Source of the DNA: CAYWFP01 sp964457365
Lineage (GTDB): Bacteria > Planctomycetota > SZUA-567
Length of the DNA stretch: 53,399 nt
Reading direction: 5' to 3'
NCBI GenBank assembly: GCA_964457365.1
Contig: CAYWFP010000015.1
Location: 1 to 53,399 of the forward strand
Position numbers and translations under genes: made by a program. The notes beneath the pieces were generated by a model that was given only the letters and a program-made list of their open reading frames with translations, did no database searches and was not told the DNA's origin. This document shows positions 45,842-53,399 of this stretch, piece after piece; the stretch's first letter is position 1; every line of letters starts with the position of its first letter.

Positions 45842-46576
45842 TCAACGCCCGCGGATCTGCCCCGCGGTCAGGCGGTAGTGCCGGCGCAGCAGACGCGCGA
45901 GGTGATACTCGTCGCGGAGTCCCGCCTGCGGCGCGATGCGCTTGAGTGGCGCGTCGGTGGTCATCAACAACTCCCGCGCCGCCGCCAGCCGCATCAACCG
46001 CAGATCCTGCATCGGCGTCCGCCCGGTGCGGGCCTTGTACGCCCGCAGGAAATGGCACTTGCTCAGGCCCGCGGCCTCGGCGATCTGCGCCAGGGTCAGC
46101 TTCCGCGAGAGGCGCTCGCGCATGAACGCACGCGCCGCCTCGACCAGCGGATCCCGCGCACGCGTGGCCAGCCGGACGAACTCGCAGACGATGGCCGCAA
46201 GCAGCGTCTGGCGGCTGGCGTGTTCCGCCGGACGCAGGCTTTCTCGCATCTCCAGCAACCAACGCAACATCAAACCCGTCCGCCCGTCGTGGTCGTGCTG
46301 TACGTACGGCAGCGGCGGCGGATTCTCCCAGGCGAAAGCCACGAAGATCGTCTCCACCGGCTGCTGCCGGTCGCTGCGTTCGGCATGATCGGTGCCGGCG
46401 GGATACCAGAGCAGGTCCCCCGCCGTCGGCTCGAGCGTCTCGCCGCCGATGTGGAGGTGCATCCGGCCCTGCAGTACGACGCTGAGCTCGTGGAACGGAT
46501 GGCCGTGCGCGGGAAGCGACCAGCGCGGCTGCGGCGCCAGATGCCCCACGGCGATATACCGGAGCTGGTTCGTCAT
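45842..46576 (-). CDS. AraC-family transcriptional regulator
   Basis: The 244-residue protein has an N-terminal cupin (SLPAHGHPFHELSVVLQGRM; LEPTAGDLLWYPAGTDH) and a C-terminal double helix-turn-helix (TLAQIAEAAGLSKCHFLRAYKARTG; LKRIAPQAGLRDEYHLARLLRRH). The ATG at 46576 is used. A TTG at 46591 is also in frame, and neither has a clear ribosome site. It is divergent from the Gfo/Idh/MocA gene and probably controls it. The end abuts the polyferredoxin stop without overlap (convergent). Confidence 0.9.
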   Translation of the reverse strand: MTNQLRYIAVGHLAPQPRWSLPAHGHPFHELSVVLQGRMHLHIGGETLEPTAGDLLWYPAGTDHAERSDRQQPVETIFVAFAWENPPPLPYVQHDHDGRTGLMLRWLLEMRESLRPAEHASRQTLLAAIVCEFVRLATRARDPLVEAARAFMRERLSRKLTLAQIAEAAGLSKCHFLRAYKARTGRTPMQDLRLMRLAAARELLMTTDAPLKRIAPQAGLRDEYHLARLLRRHYRLTAGQIRGR

Positions 46577-46580
46577 AGCA

Positions 46581-46657
46581 ATATTCGCCAAAAGAAAGCA
46601 ATCAAAGCCATTTTACTCCCATAATATACGGCTATATTGCCAAAAAGAACAAGCAAT
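46581..46657. promoter_or_regulatory. Candidate AraC operator region
   Basis: This AT-rich divergent stretch holds two imperfect direct repeats of about 24 bases, 46581-46602 and 46634-46657, sharing ATATT, GCCAAAA, GAA and AGCAAT in order, spaced 53 bases apart. A perfect dyad AATATA (46623-46628) with TATATT (46633-46638) lies at the second copy. Direct repeats are the normal AraC-type binding pattern. Promoters in both directions may overlap the dyad (TATATT as a -10 box). Confidence 0.5.
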
Positions 46658-46689
46658 TTATGTGCAAGGAAAGAATTCAGGAGATCGCC

Positions 46690-47781
46690 ATGAGTGCCAA
46701 GTTGAAGATCGGCTTTGTCGGCGCGGGCAATATGGGGCAGTGCGCGCATCTCAAGAATTATGTCATCTGCCCCGACTGCGAAGTCGTGGCGCTGGCGGAG
46801 ATCCAAAAGGAGCGCGCCCGGCGCGTGGCGCAGCGTTACGGCATCGCCAATACTTATCCCTCGCACAAGGAGATGCTCGCGGCCGAGCAACTCGACGGCA
46901 TCGTCGCGGCACAGCCGTTCACGCGACACGGCGTGCTGCTGCCGGAGCTGCTGGCGACGGGCGTGCCGGTCTTTTCCGAAAAGCCTATCGCCGGCGCGGT
47001 GGAAGTCGGCGAACGCATTGTCGCGGCGGCGGCCGACGGCGCGTTCCTGATGGTCGGTTATCACAAGCGCAGCGATCCGGCAACGATGTGGGCCAAGGCC
47101 GAGATCGACCGCCTGCAGAAGACGCGGGAACTGGGGCCGCTGCAGTACGTGCGCGTGCTGATGCCGCCGGGGGAATGGATCCAGGGCGGCTTCGCCGAGG
47201 TGATCCCGGCTTCGGGGGAGAAGGGAACGGTCGACTGGGGACAAGCCGAGGGCCTGGAGTGGGATCCGCCGGCGGCGGATTTCGACGACGAGACGCGCGG
47301 GAAGTACGAAGCCTTCGTCAACTACTACATCCACCAGGTCAACCTCGTGCGGCACCTGTTGGGCGAGCCGTGGCGGGTTTCCTACGCCGATCCGGCCGGC
47401 GTGCTCCTGGTCGGCCACGGCGAGAGCGGCGTTCCCTGCTCCATCGAGATGAGCCCGTACGAGACCACCGTCGACTGGCAGGAGCAGGCGTTTATCTGCT
47501 TCAAACACGGCTGGATCCGCCTCGACCTGCCGGCGCCGCTGGCATCGTTCCGTGCGGGCAAAGTGACCTACTACCGCGACCTCGGCCCCGGGAAAGACGG
47601 CGGGCCGCGCGCGATCGAACCGCAGTTGCCCCACGTGCACGCGATGCTGCAGCAGGCGCGCAACTTCCTCGCCGCCGTCCGCGAGGAAGCCCCGCCGCCG
47701 TGCGGGGCGGCCGAGGCGCTGGAGGACATCGTCTTCGCGCGCGATTACATCCGCATGCGTTATGCGCAGACTTCCGCGTAG
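46690..47781 (+). CDS. Gfo/Idh/MocA-family oxidoreductase
   Basis: This NAD(P)-dependent sugar or inositol dehydrogenase-like protein has 363 residues. The Rossmann start KIGFVGAGNMGQCAHLKNY, the FSEKPIAGAVEVGE motif (EKP, catalytic Lys) and the DYIRMRYAQ end match the family. Residues 120-300 are the alpha/beta C-terminal domain, with VNYYIHQVNLVRHLLGEP providing a candidate catalytic His. GGAG precedes ATG 46690. It is followed after 11 bases by the VCBS-repeat gene and is probably induced by the divergent AraC protein. Confidence 0.9.
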   Translation: MSAKLKIGFVGAGNMGQCAHLKNYVICPDCEVVALAEIQKERARRVAQRYGIANTYPSHKEMLAAEQLDGIVAAQPFTRHGVLLPELLATGVPVFSEKPIAGAVEVGERIVAAAADGAFLMVGYHKRSDPATMWAKAEIDRLQKTRELGPLQYVRVLMPPGEWIQGGFAEVIPASGEKGTVDWGQAEGLEWDPPAADFDDETRGKYEAFVNYYIHQVNLVRHLLGEPWRVSYADPAGVLLVGHGESGVPCSIEMSPYETTVDWQEQAFICFKHGWIRLDLPAPLASFRAGKVTYYRDLGPGKDGGPRAIEPQLPHVHAMLQQARNFLAAVREEAPPPCGAAEALEDIVFARDYIRMRYAQTSA

Positions 47782-47792
47782 AAAGGCAAACC

Positions 47793-48896
47793 ATGTCGCT
47801 CAAATTCCGTAAAGTGCTGATCGCCGATGAACGGTACGAATCCGCCGCGGTCTTCGACGTCGACAACGACGGCATCCCCGATATCGTCTCCGGCGCCTAC
47901 TGGTACCGCGGGCCGGATTTCCGCGAAAGCTTCCCCATCGGCGAAGTACCCGCGTTCGGGGAATACTACGACGATTTCTCCACCATCCCCGTCGACGTCG
48001 ACGGCGACGGCTACACCGACTTCGTCACCGGCGGCTGGTTCGGCGAGACGCTGCGCTGGCACCGGAATCCCGGAGAAGCCGGCGCGGCCTGGCCCGCGCA
48101 TGTCATCGACAAGTGCGGCAACGTCGAGACGACGCGCGCGTGGGACATCGACGGCGACGGCGAGGTGGAGATCGTGCCCAACTGCCCCTGCCATCCGCAA
48201 GCGGTCTACAAGCGCGACGGCGCGGGAGGCTTCCGCAAGCACGTGATCCGGTCCGAGCCGCTGGGGCACGGCCTGGGCTGCGGCGATATCGCCGGCTACG
48301 GCCGGGCCGACCTGGTCTATGCCGGCGGCTGGCTCGAAGCGCCGGAAAAACCGTTCGCGGAAGAATGGACCTGGCATCCGGAACTGGACCTGGGCTCGGC
48401 GAGCGTGCCGATCCTGGTGGTGGACGTCAACGGCAACGGTCTGCGCGACCTGATCGTCGGCCAGAGCCACGCCTACGGCCTCGACTGGTGGGAGCAACGC
48501 CGCGAGAACGGCAAGCGCTCGTGGCTCCGCCATCCCATCGATCCGTTCAACTCACAGTATCACGATCTGCGCTGGGTCGATATCGACGGCGACGGCGCGG
48601 GGGAACTGGTCGCCGGCAAACGCTACCGCGCCCACTGCGGCCAGGATCCGGGCGCGCAGGACGATATCGGCATCTACTACTTCAAGTGGACCGGCGAGAA
48701 TTTCGTCAAGCAGGTGATCGACTACGGCCCGCCGCGCGTAAGTACGGGCCTGGGGATCTGCTTCGACATGGCGGATCTGACCGGCAACGGCCTGCCGGAT
48801 ATCGTCGCGCCCGGAAAGGACGGGCTGTACGTCTTCTACAACGAAGGCTCCGTGTCCTGTACCTCCGCGGGGGATTCGCGCCGACGAACCTCGTAA
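47793..48896 (+). CDS. VCBS/FG-GAP-repeat protein
   Basis: The 367-residue protein has repeated Ca-binding style motifs with DxDxDGxxD: VFDVDNDGIPDIVSG, PVDVDGDGYTDFVTG, WDIDGDGEVEIV, VVDVNGNGLRDLIVG, WVDIDGDGAGELVAG and MADLTGNGLPDIVAPG. Six or seven such repeats form one beta-propeller of the integrin alpha/FG-GAP type. There is no obvious signal peptide. In PVC bacteria these are common in operons with Gfo/Idh/MocA enzymes and lactonase-like sugar metabolism. The substrate is not evident. Confidence 0.85.
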   Translation: MSLKFRKVLIADERYESAAVFDVDNDGIPDIVSGAYWYRGPDFRESFPIGEVPAFGEYYDDFSTIPVDVDGDGYTDFVTGGWFGETLRWHRNPGEAGAAWPAHVIDKCGNVETTRAWDIDGDGEVEIVPNCPCHPQAVYKRDGAGGFRKHVIRSEPLGHGLGCGDIAGYGRADLVYAGGWLEAPEKPFAEEWTWHPELDLGSASVPILVVDVNGNGLRDLIVGQSHAYGLDWWEQRRENGKRSWLRHPIDPFNSQYHDLRWVDIDGDGAGELVAGKRYRAHCGQDPGAQDDIGIYYFKWTGENFVKQVIDYGPPRVSTGLGICFDMADLTGNGLPDIVAPGKDGLYVFYNEGSVSCTSAGDSRRRTS

Positions 48897-49175
48897 AGGC
48901 CCCAAGGCTGTCCGCGCTCGCCGAGATTGCCACGGCGATAGCGCCGATGCATCTCCCATTCGACCAGCGGTACGAGTTCGAATTCATCTCCCAGGCCGCG
49001 CGCGCGTCGGTCGCGATAGTATTGCGGCCAGAAGCCCCGCCCACGACCCCTCGCGCGTCCGAATCGCCCGCACCACGACGTCGAAGAAAGCGACGGCCGC
49101 GCCCAGCACCAGCGCCGCACGCATCGTTTCCTGGCCGACAAAAGCGGTGAAGGGAAGAAGTGTGCGCGTTGACAC
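48836..49175 (-). pseudogene. Probable frameshifted small membrane-protein gene
   Basis: Two overlapping minus-strand frames read like the two halves of one protein. From GTG 49175 the first reads STRTLLPFTAFVGQETMRAA then LVLGAAVAFFDVVVRAIRT, a hydrophobic anchor. Near 49040 sense passes to the other frame, which reads GFWPQYYRDRRARGLGDEFE, then LVPLVEWEMHRRYRRGNLGE and RGQPWGLYEV. The combined length (340 bases) is one base off a multiple of three, as expected for a single indel. It may be a real mutation or a sequencing error. The 3' end overlaps the VCBS gene by about 60 bases, which lowers confidence. Confidence 0.4.
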
Positions 49176-49230
49176 GGCGGTCGACCTTTCCGCCACGACG
49201 ACAGCACCCGGGCGCAGTCGAGTCAAGACT

Positions 49231-50049
49231 TCAGCGCAACTCCGCCGCCAGGACGCGCAGGTTCACGCCGCTTCGCTTGAGGTAGCGGATCACCGCCGCG
49301 GCCTCGCCGCATCGGGCGGTCTGGCGCACGGCCGGCAGGCGGAGGTAGGCGTCTTCGTACTGCTGGACATGATCGGCATTGGCGCGATACGTCGGATCGA
49401 ACCGGTTCTGCCGCAACGCCTCCCAGTCGGGCACGTAGCCGCCGTCGGCGGCCCGCCCGGCACCCATGGGGACGAGCGTGGTGCGCAGATCCACATTCGC
49501 GAGGCGGTAGGTATCGCCAAGCTTGCGAAAACGATAGTCGGTGAAGGTATGATAACAGACGGTAGGGCGGCCGCCTTCGGCTTGGCGGGGCGTGTACGCC
49601 GCCGGCAACGATGTGCCGCCCAGGCGCTCGATCCAACCGAAGACCACCGCGATGAGAAACAGGTCGGTCTGCCGCATATGCCGCGCGATGGAACTGGCTT
49701 TTTCGAGCGCGCCGTAGACAATGTCGCGCTCGCCGAGGACGATGGAGACACCGAGACGATCATCACGCTGCAACGCCAGCACGATCTCGCGGAAGCGTGC
49801 GCGCGTCACTGGCAAGGGATATCGCGCGCGACCGTTGACGATCAGGCAGTTTTTACTGCGATCGTAGGCAAGTGTCCGAAGCGACTCGAAACCTTCGGCC
49901 ACACCCTCGAGCAATACCCCCTTGGGCAACGATCCATAAGTCGCCATTGTCGCGCCAACGCGTTGCTTGTCCGGTGTAACGGGACAGCCAATCTCGCCCG
50001 GCAGCAACACGCAGAGAACAAACACGGCCATAACAAGAATTCGACGCAT
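49231..50049 (-). CDS. Exported protein of unknown function
   Basis: The 272-residue protein starts MRRILVMAVFVLCVLLPGEI, a signal peptide, possibly with the following GC as a weak lipobox. The mature part is alpha/beta with RTLAYDRSKNCLIVNG, SIVLGERDIVYGALEKASSI and CYHTFTDYRFRKLGDTYRLANVD. No family recognised. GGAGA spaced five bases from ATG 50049 sets the start over the ATG two codons upstream. The gene stands alone on the minus strand. Confidence 0.65.
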   Translation of the reverse strand: MRRILVMAVFVLCVLLPGEIGCPVTPDKQRVGATMATYGSLPKGVLLEGVAEGFESLRTLAYDRSKNCLIVNGRARYPLPVTRARFREIVLALQRDDRLGVSIVLGERDIVYGALEKASSIARHMRQTDLFLIAVVFGWIERLGGTSLPAAYTPRQAEGGRPTVCYHTFTDYRFRKLGDTYRLANVDLRTTLVPMGAGRAADGGYVPDWEALRQNRFDPTYRANADHVQQYEDAYLRLPAVRQTARCGEAAAVIRYLKRSGVNLRVLAAELR

Positions 50050-50295
50050 CCACATCTCCGTTTCGCGTAGCCAAAAAAACAACCGGCGCTGTGGGGAATA
50101 TCGACCGGATCGCCGCGGCGATGCAGTCGAACCGGCGCGCATTTCAACTTTTTCCGTACGCGCCAAGCATTATGAGGATTGAAGATGCGGATGAAAGTGG
50201 TTTCCAGAAGCCGACAATATGACGGAGCGGTCTTTACGCGAAGCGAAACGGGAAAGGGTGTGCATAAGCGCCGGAGAGGGCGGCAGAGGTGGATG

Positions 50296-50331
50296 AAAAA
50301 CGCGCCGTCGGCTTTGAGAACCGACGGCGCG
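50296..50331 (-). terminator. Intrinsic terminator of the repeat-protein gene
   Basis: On the minus strand an 11-base stem (50331-50321 with 50311-50301, CGCGCCGTCGG and CCGACGGCGCG) is followed by five Ts (50300-50296), about 30 bases after the stop of the gene at 50364. The rest of the gap 50050-50363 shows no gene. Confidence 0.8.
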
Positions 50332-50363
50332 CGGAGGATAACGCGGGATTAAAAAACGCGGCG

Positions 50364-51380
50364 CTATTTTTCGCTCGCACCGGCGCCGGGGACGCTGCCG
50401 TACTTGCTGACCACCTGCGCGACCTCCTGCTGGCTCGGGATCGGCGGCGTTTTGCGGACAATGGTCTCGCGGAACGGCGGTTCCGGGGTCAACTGCCAGA
50501 CCAGCATCTCCGGCTGGACGATCTCCTGGCGGTTGACCGTGGCGTAGTGCGCGGGCACCTCGACTCGCTCCTTGCGCGCGGGCTCGACAACGACCTTTTT
50601 GCGCACCGTCTCGTAACGCGCGGGGATGGTCTCGTAACGCAGGCGCGACGGTTCGATCTCGACGCGCTTGTCGATGGTGGCGTATTTCGCCGGCATGAGC
50701 ACCTTCTCGACGCGGGCCTTCTCGACGAGTTTCTTCACCCGGACGCGTTTGGTGACCGCGGGGATAGTGCGCGTCTCGGTACGTGCAGGCGAGACCATCA
50801 CCTTCTTGGTGATCGTCTCGTACCTCGCCGGCACCTTGACGGTGGTGAAGCAGTCTTCGGGGGCGTCGATATCCGGATCGCAATCGATCTCTTTCATTTC
50901 GGTCCGCGCGGGCTCGATCTCGATCTGCTCGGTGACGGTCTTGTACTGAGCCGGCACATGCACCTCCTCGGTACGCGCGGAGGTAATGATCACCTCTTCC
51001 TCGTCCCACTCGTACTTGGCGGGGATAGTGCGATATTCGTAATGCTCCTCCTCGACGAGTTTGCGTTCACGCTGCACGCGGAACTGCGCCTCGGTGGGAA
51101 CGGCCCGTTGACGCTCGGGCTCGACCTTGACGCGCACGTCGCGGTACTCGTACTTGGCGGGAATAGTCTTGTAATAGTTCGTGGCCGGACGGGTTACGAC
51201 CTTCTTCGTCACGGTCTTGTAGGTGGCAGGAATCTTGACCAGGCACCAGACCATTCCCGGTTCCGCCGGCGGTGGCCCTTTGCCTTCCTCGAACTTGACC
51301 CGGATCTCGCCAGCCAGCGCGGGCACGCTCAACACCAGCAGGCATCCGACCAGGAAGCCGACACAACGTTTGGCATCCAT
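50364..51380 (-). CDS. Exported repeat protein built of VPAxYxTVxxxVxVxPA units
   Basis: The 338-residue protein has a signal peptide (MDAKRCVGFLVGCLLVLSVPALA). Nearly all of the rest is eight to ten copies of a unit of about 23-33 residues, for example IPATYKTVTKKVVTRPA, IPAKYEYRDVRVKVEP, VPAQYKTVTEQIEIEPA, VPARYETITKKVMVSPA, IPARYETVRKKVVVEPA and VPAHYATVNRQEIVQPE. The alternating hydrophobic pattern suggests an extended beta rod. One unit carries an acidic insert DCDPDIDAPEDCF with two Cys. AAAGGAG precedes ATG 51380. Such repeats occur in surface proteins of several phyla; function unknown. Confidence 0.8.
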   Translation of the reverse strand: MDAKRCVGFLVGCLLVLSVPALAGEIRVKFEEGKGPPPAEPGMVWCLVKIPATYKTVTKKVVTRPATNYYKTIPAKYEYRDVRVKVEPERQRAVPTEAQFRVQRERKLVEEEHYEYRTIPAKYEWDEEEVIITSARTEEVHVPAQYKTVTEQIEIEPARTEMKEIDCDPDIDAPEDCFTTVKVPARYETITKKVMVSPARTETRTIPAVTKRVRVKKLVEKARVEKVLMPAKYATIDKRVEIEPSRLRYETIPARYETVRKKVVVEPARKERVEVPAHYATVNRQEIVQPEMLVWQLTPEPPFRETIVRKTPPIPSQQEVAQVVSKYGSVPGAGASEK

Positions 51381-51938
51381 CGTATTCTCCTTTGCGGCAG
51401 GCTCGCTGCCTCTCCCCCTTGTCATGCGCATCCGCACCTCACAACCAAACAGGGAGAGGGCAGAATTGCATTTACCATCCTAAGTCCGATAACGAATTCG
51501 CGCAAGCTGTGAAATACTCATTCGTTACCGGCAAAACGCAGTAACGGCTGAAGGAGAGACCCATTCATCTTCCCCCTATTGTCTTCATAACCCACGGAGA
51601 GCGTTGAGCAAATTCGTTTCTTCCGACTCCTATCGGAGACCGCCATTCCGAATGTTCTGTAATGCCCAATGGAATAAGAAGATAAGATGTCGCCATACAA
51701 AATCAAAGACAAAGAATATTTCGATTCTCGCTGATTTTTCCTGCTTCGAATTATCTCTAACCGTGTCGTAAGCGATTCGGAAAGCAAACCTGATTTTCCG
51801 TTACCGGTTGAAAAACACTTGAAAGAAGAACGCGAAATCCGCTCCTCTCCGGACGGCACCAGTCTCAAGACTTGACGTAGCCCGGCGCGACACATACAAG
51901 TTCTGAGAGAAGACCGGCATCATCGATTCGGAAACCGC
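51381..51938. other. 558-base intergenic stretch, lower GC
   Basis: This is the longest gene-free stretch. From about 51480 to 51840 the base composition is clearly more AT-rich than the rest of the window. A 125-codon open frame on the minus strand (51518-51895) has no ribosome site, no recognisable motif and atypical composition, so it is not called. The right end carries the predicted trkA promoter. A non-coding RNA or a degraded gene cannot be excluded. Confidence 0.5.
51872..51900 (+). promoter_or_regulatory. Predicted promoter for the TrkA-type gene
   Basis: TTGACG (51872-51877), 17 bases, TACAAG (51895-51900), 38 bases before ATG 51939. Confidence 0.4.
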
Positions 51939-52643
51939 ATGAACGAAACGCTCCCCTCGAATCATTACATCGTCTGCGGCGGTGGCGGAGAGGTCGCCCG
52001 CCACGTGGTCGCGGAGATGATCCTTACACGCCGTCGGTGCGTGCTGCTGGATCTGTCGGCCGAACAGGCCGAACGCATGAAGGAAGCGGATACGCTCACG
52101 TGGATGCAGGTCGATCCGGCCCATGAGGAGAATCTGCTGCGCGCGGGCGTGCAGCAGGCTCGCGGTCTGATCTCGGTGCTGCGGCAGGACAAGGATAATC
52201 TGCTCTGTATCGTCACCGCGCGGCAACTCAACCCGACACTGCACCTGGTCAGTCGCTGCGTCGACAAGCGCAACGCCGACAAGCTCAAGCGCGCCGGGGC
52301 CGATGCGGTGGTTACCGACAGCCTCATCGGCGCGCATCGCATGGTGGGCGAGATGCTCAACCCGGCGGTGCTGGGCTTCATGGATACGCTTCTGCGCGAC
52401 GAGGAGGGGTATCGTCTCGAGGAGGTGCGCATTCCGCCGGGGCACGCGCTGGCGGGGAAGAACCTGCAAGAAGCGAAATTGCACGAGATCGCCGACGTCC
52501 ACCTCGTCGCCGCCCGCGACGAAACCGGAGCGAGCTACATCTACAACCCCCATGTCGGCCTGATTCTGGGCGAAAGCATGGATGTGGTCTTCATCGCCAC
52601 ACCGGCCGAGGCGCGCAAGCTCCGCGAGCACTTGCAGACATGA
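51939..52643 (+). CDS. RCK/TrkA-type NAD-binding regulator of K+ transport
   Basis: The 234-residue protein is a TrkA-N domain with C-terminal TrkA-C lobe. The Rossmann loop reads YIVCGGGGEVARHVV, followed by VLLDLSAEQAERMKE (the acidic end of strand 2 that binds the ribose), GLISVLRQDKDNLLCIVTARQLNP, SRCVDKRNADKLKRAGADAVVTDS, and a C-terminal lobe with LEEVRIPPGHALAGKNLQEAKL. The protein carries no pore helices, and no channel gene is adjacent, so it would gate a potassium channel or Trk system encoded elsewhere. Confidence 0.88.
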   Translation: MNETLPSNHYIVCGGGGEVARHVVAEMILTRRRCVLLDLSAEQAERMKEADTLTWMQVDPAHEENLLRAGVQQARGLISVLRQDKDNLLCIVTARQLNPTLHLVSRCVDKRNADKLKRAGADAVVTDSLIGAHRMVGEMLNPAVLGFMDTLLRDEEGYRLEEVRIPPGHALAGKNLQEAKLHEIADVHLVAARDETGASYIYNPHVGLILGESMDVVFIATPAEARKLREHLQT

Positions 52644-52716
52644 AACATTCCTGTTTGCCGGACTTGGACCGCCCTTCGACGCGGAGCATCTCCGGAAACC
52701 TGAACCATTTGCTAAC

Positions 52717-52745
52717 TTGCGTGAAAATCGGCGGGCGGGAATAAT
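52717..52745 (+). promoter_or_regulatory. Predicted promoter for the ppk2 gene
   Basis: TTGCGT (52717-52722), 17 bases, AATAAT (52740-52745), 47 bases before ATG 52793. Confidence 0.4.
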
Positions 52746-52792
52746 GGCTCTCCGTGCCCAGTCGAAATGCGTCCGATACGGGAGAGTCGGTT

Positions 52793-53399
52793 ATGGCGAA
52801 GAAGAAGGACGACAAGAAGAAGGGCGCGGAGAAGAAAACCCGCGCGACCAAAAAGAAGTCCGGGAAGAAGAGCAAGACCGCAAAGAAGGTCGCTCCCGCC
52901 TCCGTCGGCGTCTCCGCACAGCAGGACAGCGTGGCCACGCAAGCCGTCGAGGATGTCGCGGATCTGGAGTATTTCGAGGATCTGCGTGATTCCTACGACG
53001 AGGACGCCGACCGCGAATTCATCGAGAAGCCGCGCGGCTCCATCGCCGAAACCCAGACGCCGCCGAAATACGACGGCAAGTTCTACGACAAGGAACTCCA
53101 GCGGCTGCAGATCGAACTGGTGAAGTTGCAGGAGTGGATCCGCCGGCAAGGCCTGAAGGTGATCGCCCTCTTCGAGGGGCGTGACGCGGCCGGCAAGGGC
53201 GGAGTAATCAAGCGCATCATGGCCAAGCTCAACCCGCGCGTGGTGCGCGTCGTTGCTCTGGGCACGCCGAGTGATCGCGAGAAGACGCAGTGGTACTTCC
53301 AGCGCTACGTGCCGCATTTGCCGGCAGCGGGGGAGATAGTGCTCTTCGACCGCAGCTGGTACAACCGCGCCGGCGTCGAACGCGTCATGGGCTTCTGCA
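52793..53399 (+). CDS. ppk2: Polyphosphate kinase 2 (3' end missing)
   Basis: The window ends inside this gene after 202 codons. PPK2 transfers phosphate between polyphosphate and nucleotides. Residues 1-40 are a lysine-rich tail, residues 41-95 are acidic linker, and the PPK2 core starts about 95 with KYDGKFYDKELQRLQIEL. Walker A is FEGRDAAGKGG, followed by RIMAKLNPRVVRVVALGTPS, QWYFQRYVPHLPAAGEIVLF and the second motif FDRSWYNRAGVERVMGF, in which the sequence stops. The motif set fits class I PPK2. The lysine-rich extension is unusual and may bind the polyanion. Confidence 0.93.
   Translation, partial: MAKKKDDKKKGAEKKTRATKKKSGKKSKTAKKVAPASVGVSAQQDSVATQAVEDVADLEYFEDLRDSYDEDADREFIEKPRGSIAETQTPPKYDGKFYDKELQRLQIELVKLQEWIRRQGLKVIALFEGRDAAGKGGVIKRIMAKLNPRVVRVVALGTPSDREKTQWYFQRYVPHLPAAGEIVLFDRSWYNRAGVERVMGFC

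Noticed and set aside
45839..45890. TGA of the polyferredoxin gene followed by CCGCGG repeats, as a Sec candidate
   Set aside because: The downstream sequence is the coding end of the convergent AraC gene, and the stem is only six pairs with a poor loop position.
51518..51895. 125-codon minus-strand frame
   Set aside because: No ribosome site, unusual composition and no motifs; judged non-coding.

Overview
The window is GC-rich, densely coded bacterial DNA read as a single contig piece: it opens inside a groEL gene and closes inside a polyphosphate kinase 2 gene. The mix of genes points to a heterotrophic member of the PVC group or a close neighbour (Planctomycetota, Lentisphaerota or Verrucomicrobiota). 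The signs are duplicated groEL genes around one groES, URO-D-like proteins beside AraC regulators and sugar-handling enzymes, a very large TIM-barrel glycoside hydrolase, VCBS-repeat and Gfo/Idh/MocA proteins, a Ser/Thr kinase with HEAT repeats, and a sigma-54 activator without a receiver domain. The phylum is inferred from gene content only.

Layout. 1-5.5 kb: protein-folding block groEL(partial)-groES-groEL-dnaJ-grpE followed by a small FmdB-type zinc-ribbon gene and a terminator. 5.5-8.2 kb: stand-alone CoaC-type flavoprotein and a URO-D-family gene, convergent with a D-2-hydroxyacid dehydrogenase. 8.3-13.8 kb: a secreted TPR protein, rpsU with its own promoter and terminator, malQ (minus), a small membrane protein and a second FmdB gene. 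13.9-19.7 kb: a 1026-residue glycoside hydrolase, an IS66 transposase relic, a URO-D gene and a divergent AraC regulator. 19.8-25.6 kb: an asymmetric heterodimeric ABC exporter, a cysteine-rich cytoplasmic protein, a sugar-phosphate-isomerase-like TIM barrel and a short exported protein. 25.6-32.3 kb: a seven-gene minus-strand cluster of envelope proteins (lipoprotein, secreted protein, 33-residue membrane peptide, leucine-rich-repeat protein, two membrane proteins, PMT-type glycosyltransferase) with stop/start overlaps. 32.5-37.8 kb: sigma-54 activator, HEAT-repeat kinase and HD-GYP protein. 37.9-45.8 kb: a complete selenocysteine locus. 45.8-48.9 kb: AraC regulator divergent from a Gfo/Idh/MocA oxidoreductase and a VCBS-repeat protein. 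48.8-53.4 kb: a frameshifted small gene, two exported proteins (one made of a repeated VPAxYxTV unit), an RCK/TrkA regulator and PPK2.

The most notable part is the selenocysteine locus. It holds, in order on one strand, a new candidate selenoprotein, selD, tRNA-Sec, selA, selB, a membrane-anchored 80-residue protein and a membrane polyferredoxin. The first gene appears to stop at a TGA at 39035-39037. The same frame stays open for 44 more codons with normal codon use, and a perfect 9-bp hairpin with a GGC loop begins 15 bases after the TGA, which matches a bacterial SECIS element. Read through, it gives an exported 422-residue protein with a Sec-x4-Cys motif near its C-terminus. The selD product is itself unusual: a cysteine-rich N-terminal extension, the SelD enzyme, three tandem CCxxPP repeats and a C-terminal AhpD-like CxxC domain in one chain. 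The arrangement suggests a self-contained system that makes, and perhaps reduces, one dedicated extracytoplasmic selenoprotein.

No rRNA, CRISPR array, phage or intact insertion sequence was seen. Promoter calls are by eye from -35/-10 matches and are predictions only.
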